A stretch of 64,000 bases of DNA, taken from the NCBI GenBank assembly GCA_012184525.1, contig WOFQ01000049.1:186001-250000 (forward strand). Direction: 5' to 3'. The DNA comes from Xenoacremonium recifei. Taxonomy: Eukaryota; Ascomycota; Sordariomycetes; Hypocreales; Nectriaceae. A program made the translations under genes and the position numbers. This document shows positions 53,401 to 64,000 of the stretch, one piece after another (within the stretch, counting starts at the first letter, position 1; every line of letters starts with the position of its first letter). The notes below the pieces were generated by a model that did not search any database, was not told the origin of the DNA, and saw nothing but the letters and a program-made list of their open reading frames with translations.

Positions 53401-55893
53401 AACCCACCGATCCTGAGACCGGACAAACGGGATAAGTTCCTGGAGGCGGTCTTCGGGAAGATCGAAACGGTGCAGGACATCAACAAGGATCACCTGCTGG
53501 CCCAGCTGAAGTACCGACAGCAGGAGCAAGGACCCTGGATCACGGGATTCAGCGATCTGTTCCGTGAGTGGATTCGAAAGGCCAAGTCGGTTTACATCGA
53601 GTATGCCTCAGCGTATCCTCGCGCTGTGTATATGGTCCGCAGGGAGGCCGATCGCAACATCCTCTTCAAGCGGTTCTTGGAAGACACGGCGAAGATGAGG
53701 CAGTCGTTGAAACAGGACTGGACGCACTATCTGATCACGCCGCTGCAACGTCTGCAGCGATACATCCTGCTGCTTGAGAGCGTGGATCACAAGATGCTTG
53801 GGGAGAGCGAGGAGAAGACGAACCTCGCAAAGGCCATTAGCGAGATCAAGATCGTCACCCACGAGTGTGATGCCAAGGTCGCCGAGATGAACAAGCGGGT
53901 TGAGATTATGGATCTTAACAGGATGCTGGTTCTTCGCCCGGGCTTCCAATCGGTGCTCAACTTGGACCACCTCGGCCGTGAGCTGATCTGGCAGGGTGAT
54001 ATGCAGCGGATGGGTTCTAAGGGAGTGAGATGGGTTGATACGCACGCGATCCTGTTTGACCACTACTTCATCATGGCCAAGGCAGTCACGCCCAAAGAAG
54101 GGAAGGGGGAGAAAAAGTATGATGTTTCGAGAGAGGTAATACGCCCCTGTCACTTTGCTTAGTCTATGAGCCTCCGTACTGACTGACATGCGTTAGCCCA
54201 TTCCTATGCCTCTTTTGTTCTTGGAGAGCATGAACGACGAGGCTATCCAGATACGAAAGGGCATCACAGCGCCCCTGGGTCGGACCACGGCTGCTGCTAC
54301 CTCTGGCACTCAGCTTAACAAGGTGACCAGCAACAACAGCGGCCGCCCGGGTCTGGAGCACGCGGCCACAGGCTCCTCGATAGGCTCCGGACTGACCCCC
54401 ATTGGCTCTAACGATGCCGAGGGCAAGATTCTCTACCCGTTCAAGGTGAAGCATCTAGGCCACGAGATCTACACGCTCTATGCGTCGTCGGCCAAGGACC
54501 GACTCGACTGGTGTAATAAGATCATCGAGACCAAGACGCGGCACGCGAAGGCGCTGTTCTCACAGAACGCAGAGCCCTTCCGGCTGCGAGTGCTTGCCGA
54601 CGCCGCTTTCCACTACGACCCGACGTCCTTCTATGCGCGGTCTGCGGGCGTCCCTGTCAAGGGCACACCGCTGGACCGGGCAATTCAGGATATCGAGGGC
54701 GTGCTGGGGCCTGCTCAGGGAGTTGCACCGGTGTGTAGAGCACAGGTGAACTGCGCTACAGGCTTTATGGCGTTTGGCAAGGCGGTCATTGCGATTGGAA
54801 CGGACTACGGCGTGTTCATCTCGGACCCGTCGAACCCCCGTGGATGGCAACGGGTAAGTTGACTTTTATGATGCCCTGCCTCCCATGATCAGAAGTGGCT
54901 GGCTAACAGCAGTAACAGACGGTGCAAGCGAGCAAGGTCACTCAGATCGCAGTCTTGGAAGACTTCTCAGTGTGTCTCATCATTGCAGACAAGAGCCTCA
55001 TCTCCTACCCCTTGGACGTCATCGCGCCAGTGTCCGAGTTCGCAGCCCCCCTGAACGACAACCCGCGACGGGCCCCCGTACGTCTGGCCAAGGACGTCAC
55101 CTACTTTGCAACCGCCAAGATGAAGGACCGGATGCTGCTCTTCTACAAGCGCAAAGAAGGCCTGCACACGTCCTTCAAGGTGCTCGAGCCCATCTTCCAG
55201 AAGTCCACGGAGAAGAAGTCGCGCCTCTTTGGCGGACGCCGCGGCGCCTCGGGCGGCAACACCGAGACCTTCCGTGACTTTGACGAGTTCTTCTTCCCGA
55301 CCGAGTGCTACTCGCTCAGCCTGTTCCAGACGTACATCGCCGTCGCCACCGCCAAGGGCATCGAGATGCTCACCCTGGACAAGAAGCAGCCCATGAGCAT
55401 CCCCGACCTCAAAACGCCCGCCATCGCCAACATCGCCTCCCGCATCCGCGACCAGCGGCCCCTCGGCATGTTCCGCCTCAACGACAACGAGTTCCTCCTC
55501 ACCTACGAGGACTGCGCCGTCTACGTCGACAAGCACGGCGAGGTCTCGCGCACCCTCATCATGGAGTACACCGGCAAGGCCAAGAAGGCCCGCGGCGCCA
55601 CCATGTTCGGCCAGTACCTGCTGCTCTTCAACGAGGACTACGTCGAGGTGCGCAACGCCGAGAACGGCCGCCTGCGCCAGATCATCGCCGGCCGCGACGT
55701 CCGCGTGCTGGACTACGGCGTGCGCGGCCCGACCGGCGGCTCGTCGCTGCACCAGAGCAATGGCCATATGCTCTCGCCCAACGGCAACGACGGGAGCAAA
55801 GGCACCGTTAAGATCGCCATGAGCCATCCCGAGCTGCAGGGCCGGCAGATCGTGCTGGAGATGCTGCTGAACGACGGGCACATGGAGAAGTGA
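50470..55893 (+). CDS. ROM2: Rho1 guanine nucleotide exchange factor (Rom2-like)
   Basis: Activates Rho1 in the cell wall integrity pathway at growth sites. Exons 50470-54135, 54197-54853, 54919-55893 (1765 residues). Residues 1-770 are disordered, with polyglutamine runs near 24-45 and 60-77 and many Ser/Tyr/Pro repeats. A DEP domain lies at about 778-880 (D-F-R-R-C-L-E-P-W-A-L, G-R-C-Y-S-Y-H). The RhoGEF/DH domain is at about 943-1140 (H-E-V-V-T-G-E-E-N-Y-I-K-Q-L, L-I-T-P-L-Q-R-L-Q-R-Y-I-L-L-L-E). A PH domain follows at about 1165-1370 and a citron homology (CNH) domain from about 1400 to the end. Order and size match fungal Rom2 proteins. Both introns are phase 0 and restore family sequence (V-S-R-E-P-I-P-M-P-L-L; W-Q-R-T-V-Q-A-S-K). 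Confidence 0.94.
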
Positions 55894-56382
55894 TAACGAT
55901 GTGAAACGGCCGCGGGGAGGGCATGACTTGGATACCTCACTTGGAGCGGATTTCTGTCTTTTTTTTTCTTCTTTTCTTTTCACGACATCTAGGACCGACC
56001 CCCTTTTGCGTATGCGTGGCGTTGGGGCGGACGACGGTGCTGGGGCAGTGGTATATAAATAAAACGAGGGCAGGTCCTGGGATGAATGAAGACGAGAGTT
56101 TCAATTGCCGTGGCAGACGTGATGAAGCTGACGAATTACGGTGTTGATGATGGGTTACAAGGCTGGGACATCATGATGGATGATGCATGAAGGAAAGTCA
56201 TCTTTGCACAGTTCCATAGAGATCTTGTTTGAAATGTCTCGGTAATACTCAAACAGAGGACCTTACAAGAGAAGGCGAAGCTGCCTCTACGAACACCTCT
56301 CCGTCCAGTTGCTCTATTTTCCCAGCCAGGATTGTGTTTCTCAACAAAGGATCCAACACACAGCGCATCATCATCCTGTCCT
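55894..56382. other. Convergent 3' region
   Basis: About 490 bp between the 3' ends of the GEF and pyruvate carrier genes. A T-rich tract at 55957-55981 may belong to the GEF 3' UTR. No gene seen. Confidence 0.5.
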
Positions 56383-57122
56383 TTAAGCCTTGACGGCCTT
56401 GATCTCCTCCTTGGCCTCAGCGACGTCCTTCTTCACGTCCTCGACAACACCAGCGAGGCCCTTCTTCTTCTCGGACTCGTACATGGCGATGCGGCTGATC
56501 TGGACAAGGCCGACCAGGCCCAGGAAGAAGTTGACGGCGGCGAGGCTAGAGGCGCATTAGGAAAGTTGGTCGGGAGAGGGAGTAAGCACGTACAGGTAGT
56601 TCTTGGGCTTGATGATCAGGCACCATCGCGTCCAGATGATGCCGGTGCAGGTCAGGGCCAGGTTCTGGGTGAAGGACAGCTTCTCGGCGGGACGCGCAAA
56701 GTCGGAGATGCCCGCAAGGACGAGAGCCCACTGCGCACACCATCAGTCAGTACATACATGTTCCATTCGAAGTCGGGGATTCGTATCGGGAGCGAAGGAT
56801 AGCGACGAACCTTCATCACAGGAGCCCTATCGCAGAAACCCAGGGGTCAGCAACCTCTCAACCACTCCCATCGCAGCAGCACCACAACTCACCAAAAGTG
56901 CACCGTCTTGAAGCCAATCTCGCTCTCCCACATGCGCTTGAACCAGCCCTGCTGCTGCCGCGCCTGCGCGCCCTCGGCCGTGCTCTGCCACCGTCGTCCA
57001 CCCTGGTTGAAACGGAAGCCCGTGTTGGGCCTGGAGAAGGCCTGGCGCGTGGGGAAGGCGCTCTGGCGGAACAGCGGGCGCGAGGCGCGCAGGATCGAGG
57101 ACGTCGTGGTCGTCGAGGCCAT
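56383..57122 (-). CDS. MPC2: Mitochondrial pyruvate carrier subunit MPC2
   Basis: Inner-membrane subunit that imports pyruvate together with an MPC1 partner. Exons: 57122-56893, 56826-56811, 56730-56594, 56545-56383 (181 residues). The second exon is only 16 nt (A-P-V-M-K). Joining gives H-F-W-A-P-V-M-K-W-A-L-V-L-A-G-I-S-D-F-A-R-P-A-E-K-L-S, the MPC signature. Two further helices follow (T-C-T-G-I-I-W-T-R-W and N-F-F-L-G-L-V-G-L-V-Q). The first about 50 residues are Arg/Ser/Thr-rich without acidic residues, a mitochondrial targeting sequence. The C-terminus is a Lys/Glu/Ala helix. Its divergent neighbour is a complex I subunit, so two mitochondrial genes share a promoter region. Confidence 0.94.
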
Positions 57123-57732
57123 GGCTGGTGAATAAGGGGTGACTGTTTGAGGAGAGAGAGAGAGCGTTGAGTCAACTTTTTGCGAGGAGCTAGGATTGGG
57201 AGGTTTTGGGTGGGGGCGCGGTGGGAGATCGGTGTTGGTGAGAAGGCGATACAAGGGAAAATGGGATTATTCCAATGGGAAATCGGCAGATCGGGGAGGA
57301 GGGGGGAGGAACGCACTGCTTGTGGCCGACTGTGCTTTGAGGCTTCGCCTTGTATCGTATCGCTCGAGAGAAAATGGTGACAGGTCCAAGTTCACCAGAA
57401 TCCCAAGTGACTGACGTCCGAACTAACCTGGGACACTCTCCAGGCGTTCCTGCTCGCCCTCCGCTGCCGCTCCTTCCTCGCCTCTCTGCGGTATCTCGTC
57501 GGCCGGAGATAAGCCGGCACCGGCATCGCTGGGAAATCGCGGTTGCGCCCCTTCCGGCAGTTAGTTTCTCCGGGCGCCGATTCTGCCCGCTTAGGTAAGG
57601 CGGCTGGCTTGCTTGCCAACCACGAGCTGCCAATTAGCAACGGGCGAAGATATTCCCGGTGTTGCTGCTGCTGCTGCTGCTCGACGACCATCTTCCGCGA
57701 TCATCTTCGACAGACACACTTCGACTCCAGCC
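57123..57732. promoter_or_regulatory. Bidirectional promoter of MPC2 and NDUFA2 genes
   Basis: A 610-bp spacer between divergent start codons of two nuclear genes for mitochondrial proteins; shared regulation is plausible. A short GCTGCTGCTGCTGCTGCTGCTC run at about 57663-57682 is a trinucleotide repeat. No specific binding site identified. Confidence 0.45.
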
Positions 57733-58221
57733 ATGGCGAGCAAGTACGCTTTTACCAAGAGCCTCAAGGAGGTGCGCTTCTTGTTCTGCCAGACGTCGGA
57801 GCAGAGCGCTGCTGTGCGGTATGTTCTTCTCCGTCTTCCCGGCCGTCAATGCCAAAGCCGAGATCTATTGGACCTCGACAATTGCGCATGAACAGCCTCT
57901 TCCAGCGCCCAATTGACCTTGCACGAGCTCCCAGAATCTTCTGCTAACGCCCAGTCTCTCCAGCTCGTTCCTCACCCGCGCCTACCCGACCATGAAGCGC
58001 AACAACCCCAACATCCCCATCCTCATCCGCGAAGCCGCCGGCACCCAGCCCAAGGTCTACGCCCGCTACGGTAGGCCCGGCCTCACCTAGAGGTACTATC
58101 TTGCGCTGCTTTCTAACGAGTTTCCCCAGAGTTTGGCAACGAAAAGTCCCAGATCCTCGAGGGCCTCACCGACAAGCAGATCGAGGAGACCGTCACCGGC
58201 ATGGTCAAGGCGGCGCAATAG
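57733..58221 (+). CDS. ndufa2: NADH:ubiquinone oxidoreductase subunit NDUFA2 (B8/10.5 kDa)
   Basis: Accessory subunit of respiratory complex I with a thioredoxin-like (L51/S25/CI-B8) fold, on the matrix side. Exons 57733-57818, 57964-58070, 58130-58221 (94 residues, normal length). Characteristic sequence includes L-K-E-V-R-F-L-F-C-Q-T-S-E-Q-S at residues 10-24, then S-F-L-T-R-A-Y-P-T-M-K-R-N-N-P-N-I-P-I-L-I-R-E-A and the E-F-G-N-E-K-S motif. The first intron is 145 nt, the second 59 nt; phases are consistent. Confidence 0.93.
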
Positions 58222-58868
58222 ACAGGGAGGGAGAGTTGGGAGAGTGGAATGTACGAGACTAGATTTGCGGGAGTGATGAGATGGGGACGCAAACGGGTCG
58301 AGGCAGCATCACGACTCTACTGCTGGGCTTGATGACGACCATGTATATATCTGAAGGGAGGAAATACTAAAGTGTACCAATTACTGACTTGAGACACGCA
58401 CGAAATTCCGTCAACAATGTTCTTCACCGGTAAGATACGTCCGACTTGATTATAAATAACCGCCCTCGATCTGAGGCCAGCATTAGCATTATAATTAAGA
58501 GGCATTTGCCATTACAATTAAGAAGCTGAAACAGCCAATTCAAGAGCTATTAAACACTGGAAATTTCTTGTCGCTCATGACCTGAAGACCCAAGAGCAAT
58601 CCTTGCCAAGCTAGACATTATCCAGGCACCCAGTTAAGGTGTGTGCCATGTGCGCTCAGATGCGCTGCCAGGTCAATCATCGCTGTAAGCCCAAAAGAAG
58701 AATACCACCAAAGCATATAAATAATTAATCCTACGTCCGAAATGATTTATCCCTATCCCTACCAAAGCAATGTCCTTTAGAGCAACCTAGCTAGCAATTT
58801 CCTTGCCGTACCTGTTCCCTTTCCCGTCCTCCGTTTTATCATTCCTCTAGCAAATGGTGCAAGAAGCC
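58222..58868. other. Convergent 3' region
   Basis: About 650 bp between the 3' ends of the NDUFA2 gene and the large minus-strand gene. No gene or repeat recognised. Confidence 0.5.
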
Positions 58869-61800
58869 TCATTCGTTGTCATTGGGTTGCGAACTCGGCA
58901 CTGTTGCGCTTGGTCCGGGCTGATCACTCGACGCCTCCATCTCTGCCAGTTTCTGAGCTATTGCTTTCCCTTCTTTCTTGCTTAGGGTTGGCCAATCCCG
59001 TGTGTCCAAGTCCGGGGGTCGTCTCCATGGCTCCGGCTCGGGAACTGGCGGCGGTGGCGGCAGCGGCTCAGATCCCTCCGGCTTCTTGGCCTTCTTCTTC
59101 TTCTTTTTTTTAGACTTGGTGCCGGGGGAGTTCTCTCCTCCCTCAGCTGGCTCATCCGCTGGCTGAGTATCCTTCTGGGACCCTTGCTGAGCCCCCTCTT
59201 CTTTCCGACTTTTCATCATCTGCTTATAGTACTCATCTACCTGTGCAGATTTTGGTTCTTTGAACAGCATCTCACGTTGCTGATCTGTCAATTGGGCCTC
59301 GACGTCTGAAGCGTTCTTGCACTGCCCTTCATCCGGTCCAGGCCAGGGTGCATCCCTCGGGATTTTGTTAGAAATCCTATCGTGGGCATCCTTCCTGTTG
59401 GCCGCCGCCCTCACACAACCCAACATCTCCGCCTTCTTAGGGTCCATCCCCCTCAGATCGTGGTAGAGGTTGGCCAGTGTGTGCGCAGCGGCGTACTCTT
59501 CTGGTGACGGTTTCCGTTCTGGTTTCTTAGACGCGACAGATGTATAATAGGGCGGGCCCTTCTGCATATCCGAGTCCTTTTGCACAGCAGAATCCTCCGC
59601 GTCCTTTTGCGCAGGAGACGGCTTTGGTGCCGCACTCGGTGCCGGCTTACGGCCTCGTCGATGCTTGGACATTCTGAGAGATCCGCCTGCGTCAGCTCGA
59701 TATCCCTTACGGTTGGCACTGTCTGTTCGCGTGCTTGGCCCAGCCTGTGTGTCTGCCGTTCTCGAGAACGTGTGTTGAGGTGACGTAGCAGTAGAATTCT
59801 TAGGGGCCTGCTGTTGCTCGTTCTTTTTCTGGAAACCCGAGGTGCGTCTTCCGCCTTTATAGGCGTCAGTGGCAGTACTGTCCTCCGGGTTCTTGGACGC
59901 GGCCGAAAGCCGGGAAAAATAATTTTCAGGAACCTCTCCGGTTGCCTTCGTCGTCACGACTTTCGAAGTAGGTGAGTTTTCCGTAGAAACCCTTCTGTCC
60001 TTCGAACTTTGTTTCTTGGCTTTTCGGGGAGTGATCTCGGTCCAGCCATCTTCGGCTTTCGTAGGGGTCCTCGGCGTTGGTGTTGTAGGCCGAGTGACAG
60101 TATGAGTAGTTGATCTCTTCGGAGATGCTGATGCTCGACCGGACTTCGTGGGAGTCAGGCAAGGTTCCTAAGGCTTCTTGCCGCTGACATCCCTCTCCAG
60201 TCGTCTTTCTTGCCCGTTTGTCACCTTCACTGTCGAGATAGAGGCCGGGACTGACGCAGTTCTCGACTGCAATTCTTTGCCGTGACGCTTCCTAGCCTTC
60301 TCGACAAGCTTCTGCACGTCAACGATGCCCCTTGCTTTGGCGTTGCTTCCCGCTCCGCCGGGGCTTTCGGGTGATGGCAACTCCTTATTCGCAGAGGGGG
60401 AGATACGGCAAGCATCTGCATAGCTGAAAGAAGGTTTCTTCGCTGCTTGTAGGCTGCTGCCCGACTCGTGATTCGGAGAGGTTCGCTTCGAAGTCAACGA
60501 CGACTCTATATTCGGGAACTCATCATCTGCCCACATGCTGGTACTTTTCTGATGCGTGGAGTGCGCCGCGTCAACTCTCGACTCTTGCTGACCAGTTGAC
60601 CCTGCTGAGACGGAGGCATACGTCCTAGGTAGACAAACTCGCGCCACAACTGAGCACCTGTCTTGTTCAGACTCACTATCATGCAAAAGGGTGTCCATAA
60701 CAGGTGGGAGGGGTGCATCCTCGCTTAAGACTTCCTTTGGTGACTCAATCTCAACCTTTAAGGCAGCAACAGGCTCTTGATGTTCTTCCTTCTTCTCGTC
60801 CCGGGAAGATGGCGGTTCAGCAGATTCGACAGACTGCTCTTGGCCTGCCGCTGTCTCAGTTTGGGTTCCTGAAGATCGCATTTGAGGTACTGTGGCCTCC
60901 TGGCACTCGGGTTCCTGTCCACTGGACAAAGAGGTTGTCTCCGGCGCAGCTTGACCCTGATTGTCAGCAACCTGTGTAGGTTCGTGATGGGTTACCACGG
61001 GCACTGCCGAAGATTGAGTTTGACCTGCCATATCCCGAGAAAGTTCCTTGGAATTTCTGGGATCGTGGGGTGTAAGTGGAACACCTGCCATTCCCGATGC
61101 CTGGCGAGAGAAATGGTTCGGCTCTTGATGAGGAAAGTGAAGAGGATTCATGTGAGGCGCGTGAAGAGGATTTTGTTGTTGAAACAGAGGCCAATGAGTC
61201 TGCACGTGTTGTGGAGGGAAGCGATAGGCCCCAGGAATGAAAGGAGGCTGCGGAACAAAGTTCGGCGCCGCTGCCACGTTGTGCATTTGCATCCAAGAAG
61301 CGCCTCGTTGATTCGGGAGCAGCCGAGAAGTGGGAACGAAAGAATTAGGCGTGTACCCTGAGTACAGAGGTCTCTGGTTGGTGCGTGGATTGTCCTGGGG
61401 AGGCGACGTGCCGTGGCTCTTCACTGACCAGAACTTCCATTTCGATCGCAGCGAGGGAGAAAGGACCGCGCTGATAGAGCCATTCTTCGTCAACAGGTAG
61501 CGTAGTGTCAAGGCTTCAGGAACGTGTCTTTCCTCGGCAAACCTATCCGGCAGTTAGCGAACAGAGATGTAAGAGCGAACCTGGTTCAAGAACTCACCTC
61601 GCGAGAAACACATTATTCATATCCCTAACATTAGGAATCTCAAATACGTCCTGGACCAGTCCGACCTGTTGGCTGAGTGCCATTTTCAACTCGCCCCTAA
61701 GCTTGAATGACTTCATATCAACCGGGGCAGTTTCCACTCGGATGTGTATGGTGCGATTTCTCTCCTCACAAGCCTCACAATGGCACGGTACATACGGTGC

Positions 61801-64000
61801 TGAGGGTCCCCTGACACTACTATTAGGACAGTTGTACCGGCCCGAGGGACCTCTGCCCGGTTGAGGGGGAGGGTGGTAGAAGGGCTGTTGGTTCTCTCGA
61901 GATGTGTCCATCGTTGCGTTTTGGTTCTTAACCTGGTATGAAGCGGCAGCCCGGTTATCAGTGAAGCCGCGACGGTTCACCCTAAGTTTTCCAGTTTGCT
62001 GAGCCCGGTTGTCGAAGGTGCTTAGGCCCATTTGATGCTGGCGATCTGATCTACCGTCGCTGCTCGCGCGGTATTCAGCTCGGCTTGGGGATCCTTGCTG
62101 GACAGGTTGGCCCATTGGGAACTGTGGCTTCTTAGGCAAGTCGTAAAATGACTGTTGTCCGCCGCACAGCATCGACACGAATTGCAGTGGGTGATGTGGT
62201 AGAGGTCGTGCAGGACCGGGGGGAAACTGGTTTTGCGACGGAACGCCATAAGGCTGCTGCGGCATGTTCCCGTTTGCAACATGGTGTGAGTAGCCCAATG
62301 GCTGCTTAGGCGAATAGAGCGGGTTGGGCGTTAGAGGGGGCGGGATACGATCATGGGCCCTTTCCTGTAGAGGTGTCACGGTTATGCTGGGGATCCGTGA
62401 CGGCCTCTCGTCGACGTTCTCCGTGGACGAGATGGCCGAGGCTGCATGCTAGGCAGTCGGCTCTGTCGCAGGAGATTGTCGCTCGCCATCGAAACCCTGC
62501 CTGGTAGGGGTCGCTTCATGAATGAATGGTAGCCGTTGAGTACTGAACCCCGCGGGAGCTGTGCGGTTCCCGAGACTCTCACCCGGCGACACTTCTTCCC
62601 GATCCAAATCAGGCGCACTCTTGGAGGGCGTGACAGGCTGCACAAGCGGCCTATCCTCGTCAAAGCATCCGGGTCCTGAAATGCTCTCAATGGGAGGGGC
62701 AGCCTCGGTTCCGACACTCGCAGGGGCTGACTGAGCATCGGCAGGCTCCTCGCTCGGGACATCCGCAGTGTCTACATTGCCAACACTGGGAGCTTGCTCA
62801 GAAGTGATGGTATGGTCTTCCGAAACGCTGTCTTCACCCTTCTCTGCATCCTTTTCGGCCAACCACTTGCGGACATAATCAGGGTTTGTGCCACAAACGA
62901 TTATGGGCTTGGAGAACTTCTGAGGCGGAGTTGTAGGTGGCTCTGGGGTGATGTTGCAATCCGTTTCCTCCCTGTAACTAGCAATTGGGAAATCAGGCCA
63001 TGTGTCTGGGCTTGGGATCTTGAATGGGCGCGCAGCTACTGATTGAAGGACCTTCATAGCCGAGGGTGGAGTCTGAATAGGGCCATCATAGGGCTCTGGG
63101 AGACCGACAGATCGTCTCAGTTCCTCAACCGCGGACATGGCTGACTTGGCCGGCGAGACTGCATGCACCGATCTGCGGCTGGCCGGGCTGGCATGGGGGC
63201 TGGGCTGGCTGTTCCCGCCATTGTCATGGAAGTTGTTCTCAACGTTCTGGTACATGACGGTAGGGGGTTGGGGCGAAGTCATGACATCCGATAGCGTAGG
63301 CGAGGGAGGAAGTACGGCTGCCGGACCAGCCTGGGGAACGCCATTCCAGGGGTAGGGGATTTGGCCAGCTATGTCTTGTCAGTTCTGTTACAGTGACAAA
63401 AGGCGAGTGTCTGTAGACTTACCAAGCCAATTTTCAACGTCTCCGTCTTTGTGGGATTGCTCAAGATACCTGGGTGCGGTTGCTCTCAGAGATCCATTTT
63501 GGATAACCAAATTCCGACGGTATGCTAGAGCATTTTCCAGGCGGCTCTCATCTTCACTGCTGAGATTGCCCAATGCGACCCAATCTTGGTCCTGATTGAG
63601 GAGGTCCTTGATTCCTTCCCCGTCCCACTCCTTCAGCCTATTGATGTTGCTCTCAGAGTGACACCAGAAATCAGCATAGGCTCCCACAACAACACCCGAA
63701 ACGACCGGCAGGTGTAGGTCAATGTAGTCGTTCTCATGAGCCAATGTACCGAGAACATTGTAAAGGTTGCGAGCGCCAAGATGATAGATGTCGTAGGTAT
63801 CGAAGTAGTCATGCAGCTCGATCGGCTCGAGGGGGGGTCTGATATGCTGGACCTGCTCCCAAAATATCTTTCGAATGGAATTGGCAACTCTCTGGACCTC
63901 TTCGGCGCACCAAAGATGGAGCTTGCGGCGCATCTCGACATGACGCTGGGTTCGCGGCGCTCGCTCACCATTACATGTCGAGAAAATGGCAGTGGCATTT
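58869..64000 (-). CDS. Large disordered hypothetical protein, 5' end beyond window
   Basis: Partial: the frame is open to the right edge, so the start is missing. Proposed segments: 64000-63423, 63368-62583, 62441-61598, 61542-60225, 60143-58869. The introns at 63369-63422 and 61543-61597 have strong signals (GTAAGT and GTGAGT donors; GCTAAC in the latter). The other two are inferred because the same frame continues on both sides of TAG codons at 62449 and 60168; a 141-nt intron (GTGAGA donor) and an 81-nt intron (GTGACA donor, CTGAC branch) would remove them. The N-terminal visible part looks folded (W-C-A-E-E-V-Q-R-V-A-N-S-I-R). A middle region has C-H-C-E-A-C followed by an R-N-R-T-I-H-I-R-V...F-E-I-P-N-V-R-D-M-N-N-V-F-L-A-R-F-A-E stretch that could be an RRM-like fold. 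The rest is low-complexity; the C-terminus has a poly-Lys tract and W-P-T-L-S-K-K-E. Family not recognised. Confidence 0.65.

Noticed and set aside
54967..55983. 338-codon antisense frame over the GEF CNH domain
   Set aside because: Ala/Val/Gly-rich shadow of the highly biased sense frame.
60168..60170. Genuine pseudogene or classic stop-codon readthrough
   Set aside because: The TAG-G context lacks the CTA readthrough motif, and in-phase introns can remove both stops; kept only as an alternative in the findings.
1..64000. CRISPR arrays, rRNA or tRNA genes
   Set aside because: No regularly spaced identical repeats with unique spacers, no rRNA-like stretch and no convincing tRNA cloverleaf were found by eye; the 27-bp array at 28806 has no CRISPR-like repeat/spacer layout.

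Overview
The window is nuclear DNA of a filamentous ascomycete, most likely a sordariomycete (possibly Hypocreales). The evidence is short spliceosomal introns (about 41-140 nt, GTAAGT/GTGAGT donors, CTAAC-like branch sites), Zn2Cys6 regulators, GC-rich genes, and AT-rich non-coding blocks that look like products of repeat-induced point mutation (RIP). All exon joins were worked out by hand from splice signals, reading phase and family conservation; none is backed by transcripts.

Left part (1 to about 22.7 kb) is accessory. It holds a Zn2Cys6 regulator, a secreted sulfatase with an intact C-x-P-S-R site, a Fnx1/Vba-like 14-helix MFS transporter and a Dal5/ACS-family anion permease. After a 3.6-kb gene-free stretch come a second Zn2Cys6 regulator, an amidase with a complete Lys-Ser-Ser triad and a divergent MFS transporter. 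Together they look like nutrient-scavenging modules: sulfate esters or organic sulfur on one side, amides on the other. The gaps carry transposon relics. A 311-bp element with TG...CA ends and TATAA target duplications (13205-13515) sits in very AT-rich DNA. A 201-bp LTR-like element (20926-21126) lies beside two copies of one repeat that differ over 72 nt only by C-to-T and G-to-A changes, a direct RIP footprint.

Middle part (22.7 to 30 kb) is transitional. Two divergently transcribed genes (22744-24261 minus, 24645-25963 plus) encode diverged members of one family. Both share PD...E-x-K...Q-A-x-Y-D-G-A with nearly identical spacing, which suggests a PD-(D/E)XK nuclease-like fold. Thirty-nt direct repeats flank the plus-strand member. 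This pair is the best candidate for an undescribed system. It is followed by a steryl-ester/triacylglycerol lipase and by a gene-free segment with two unusual short-repeat arrays.

Right part (30 to 64 kb) is conserved core: COA5/Pet191, a Ppn2-like polyphosphatase, transaldolase, Tudor-SN nuclease, chorismate synthase, Cu/Zn superoxide dismutase, a coiled-coil protein, a Rom2-type Rho1 GEF, mitochondrial pyruvate carrier MPC2, complex I subunit NDUFA2, and a large disordered protein whose 5' end lies beyond the right edge. Several of these genes contain very small exons (12-32 nt).
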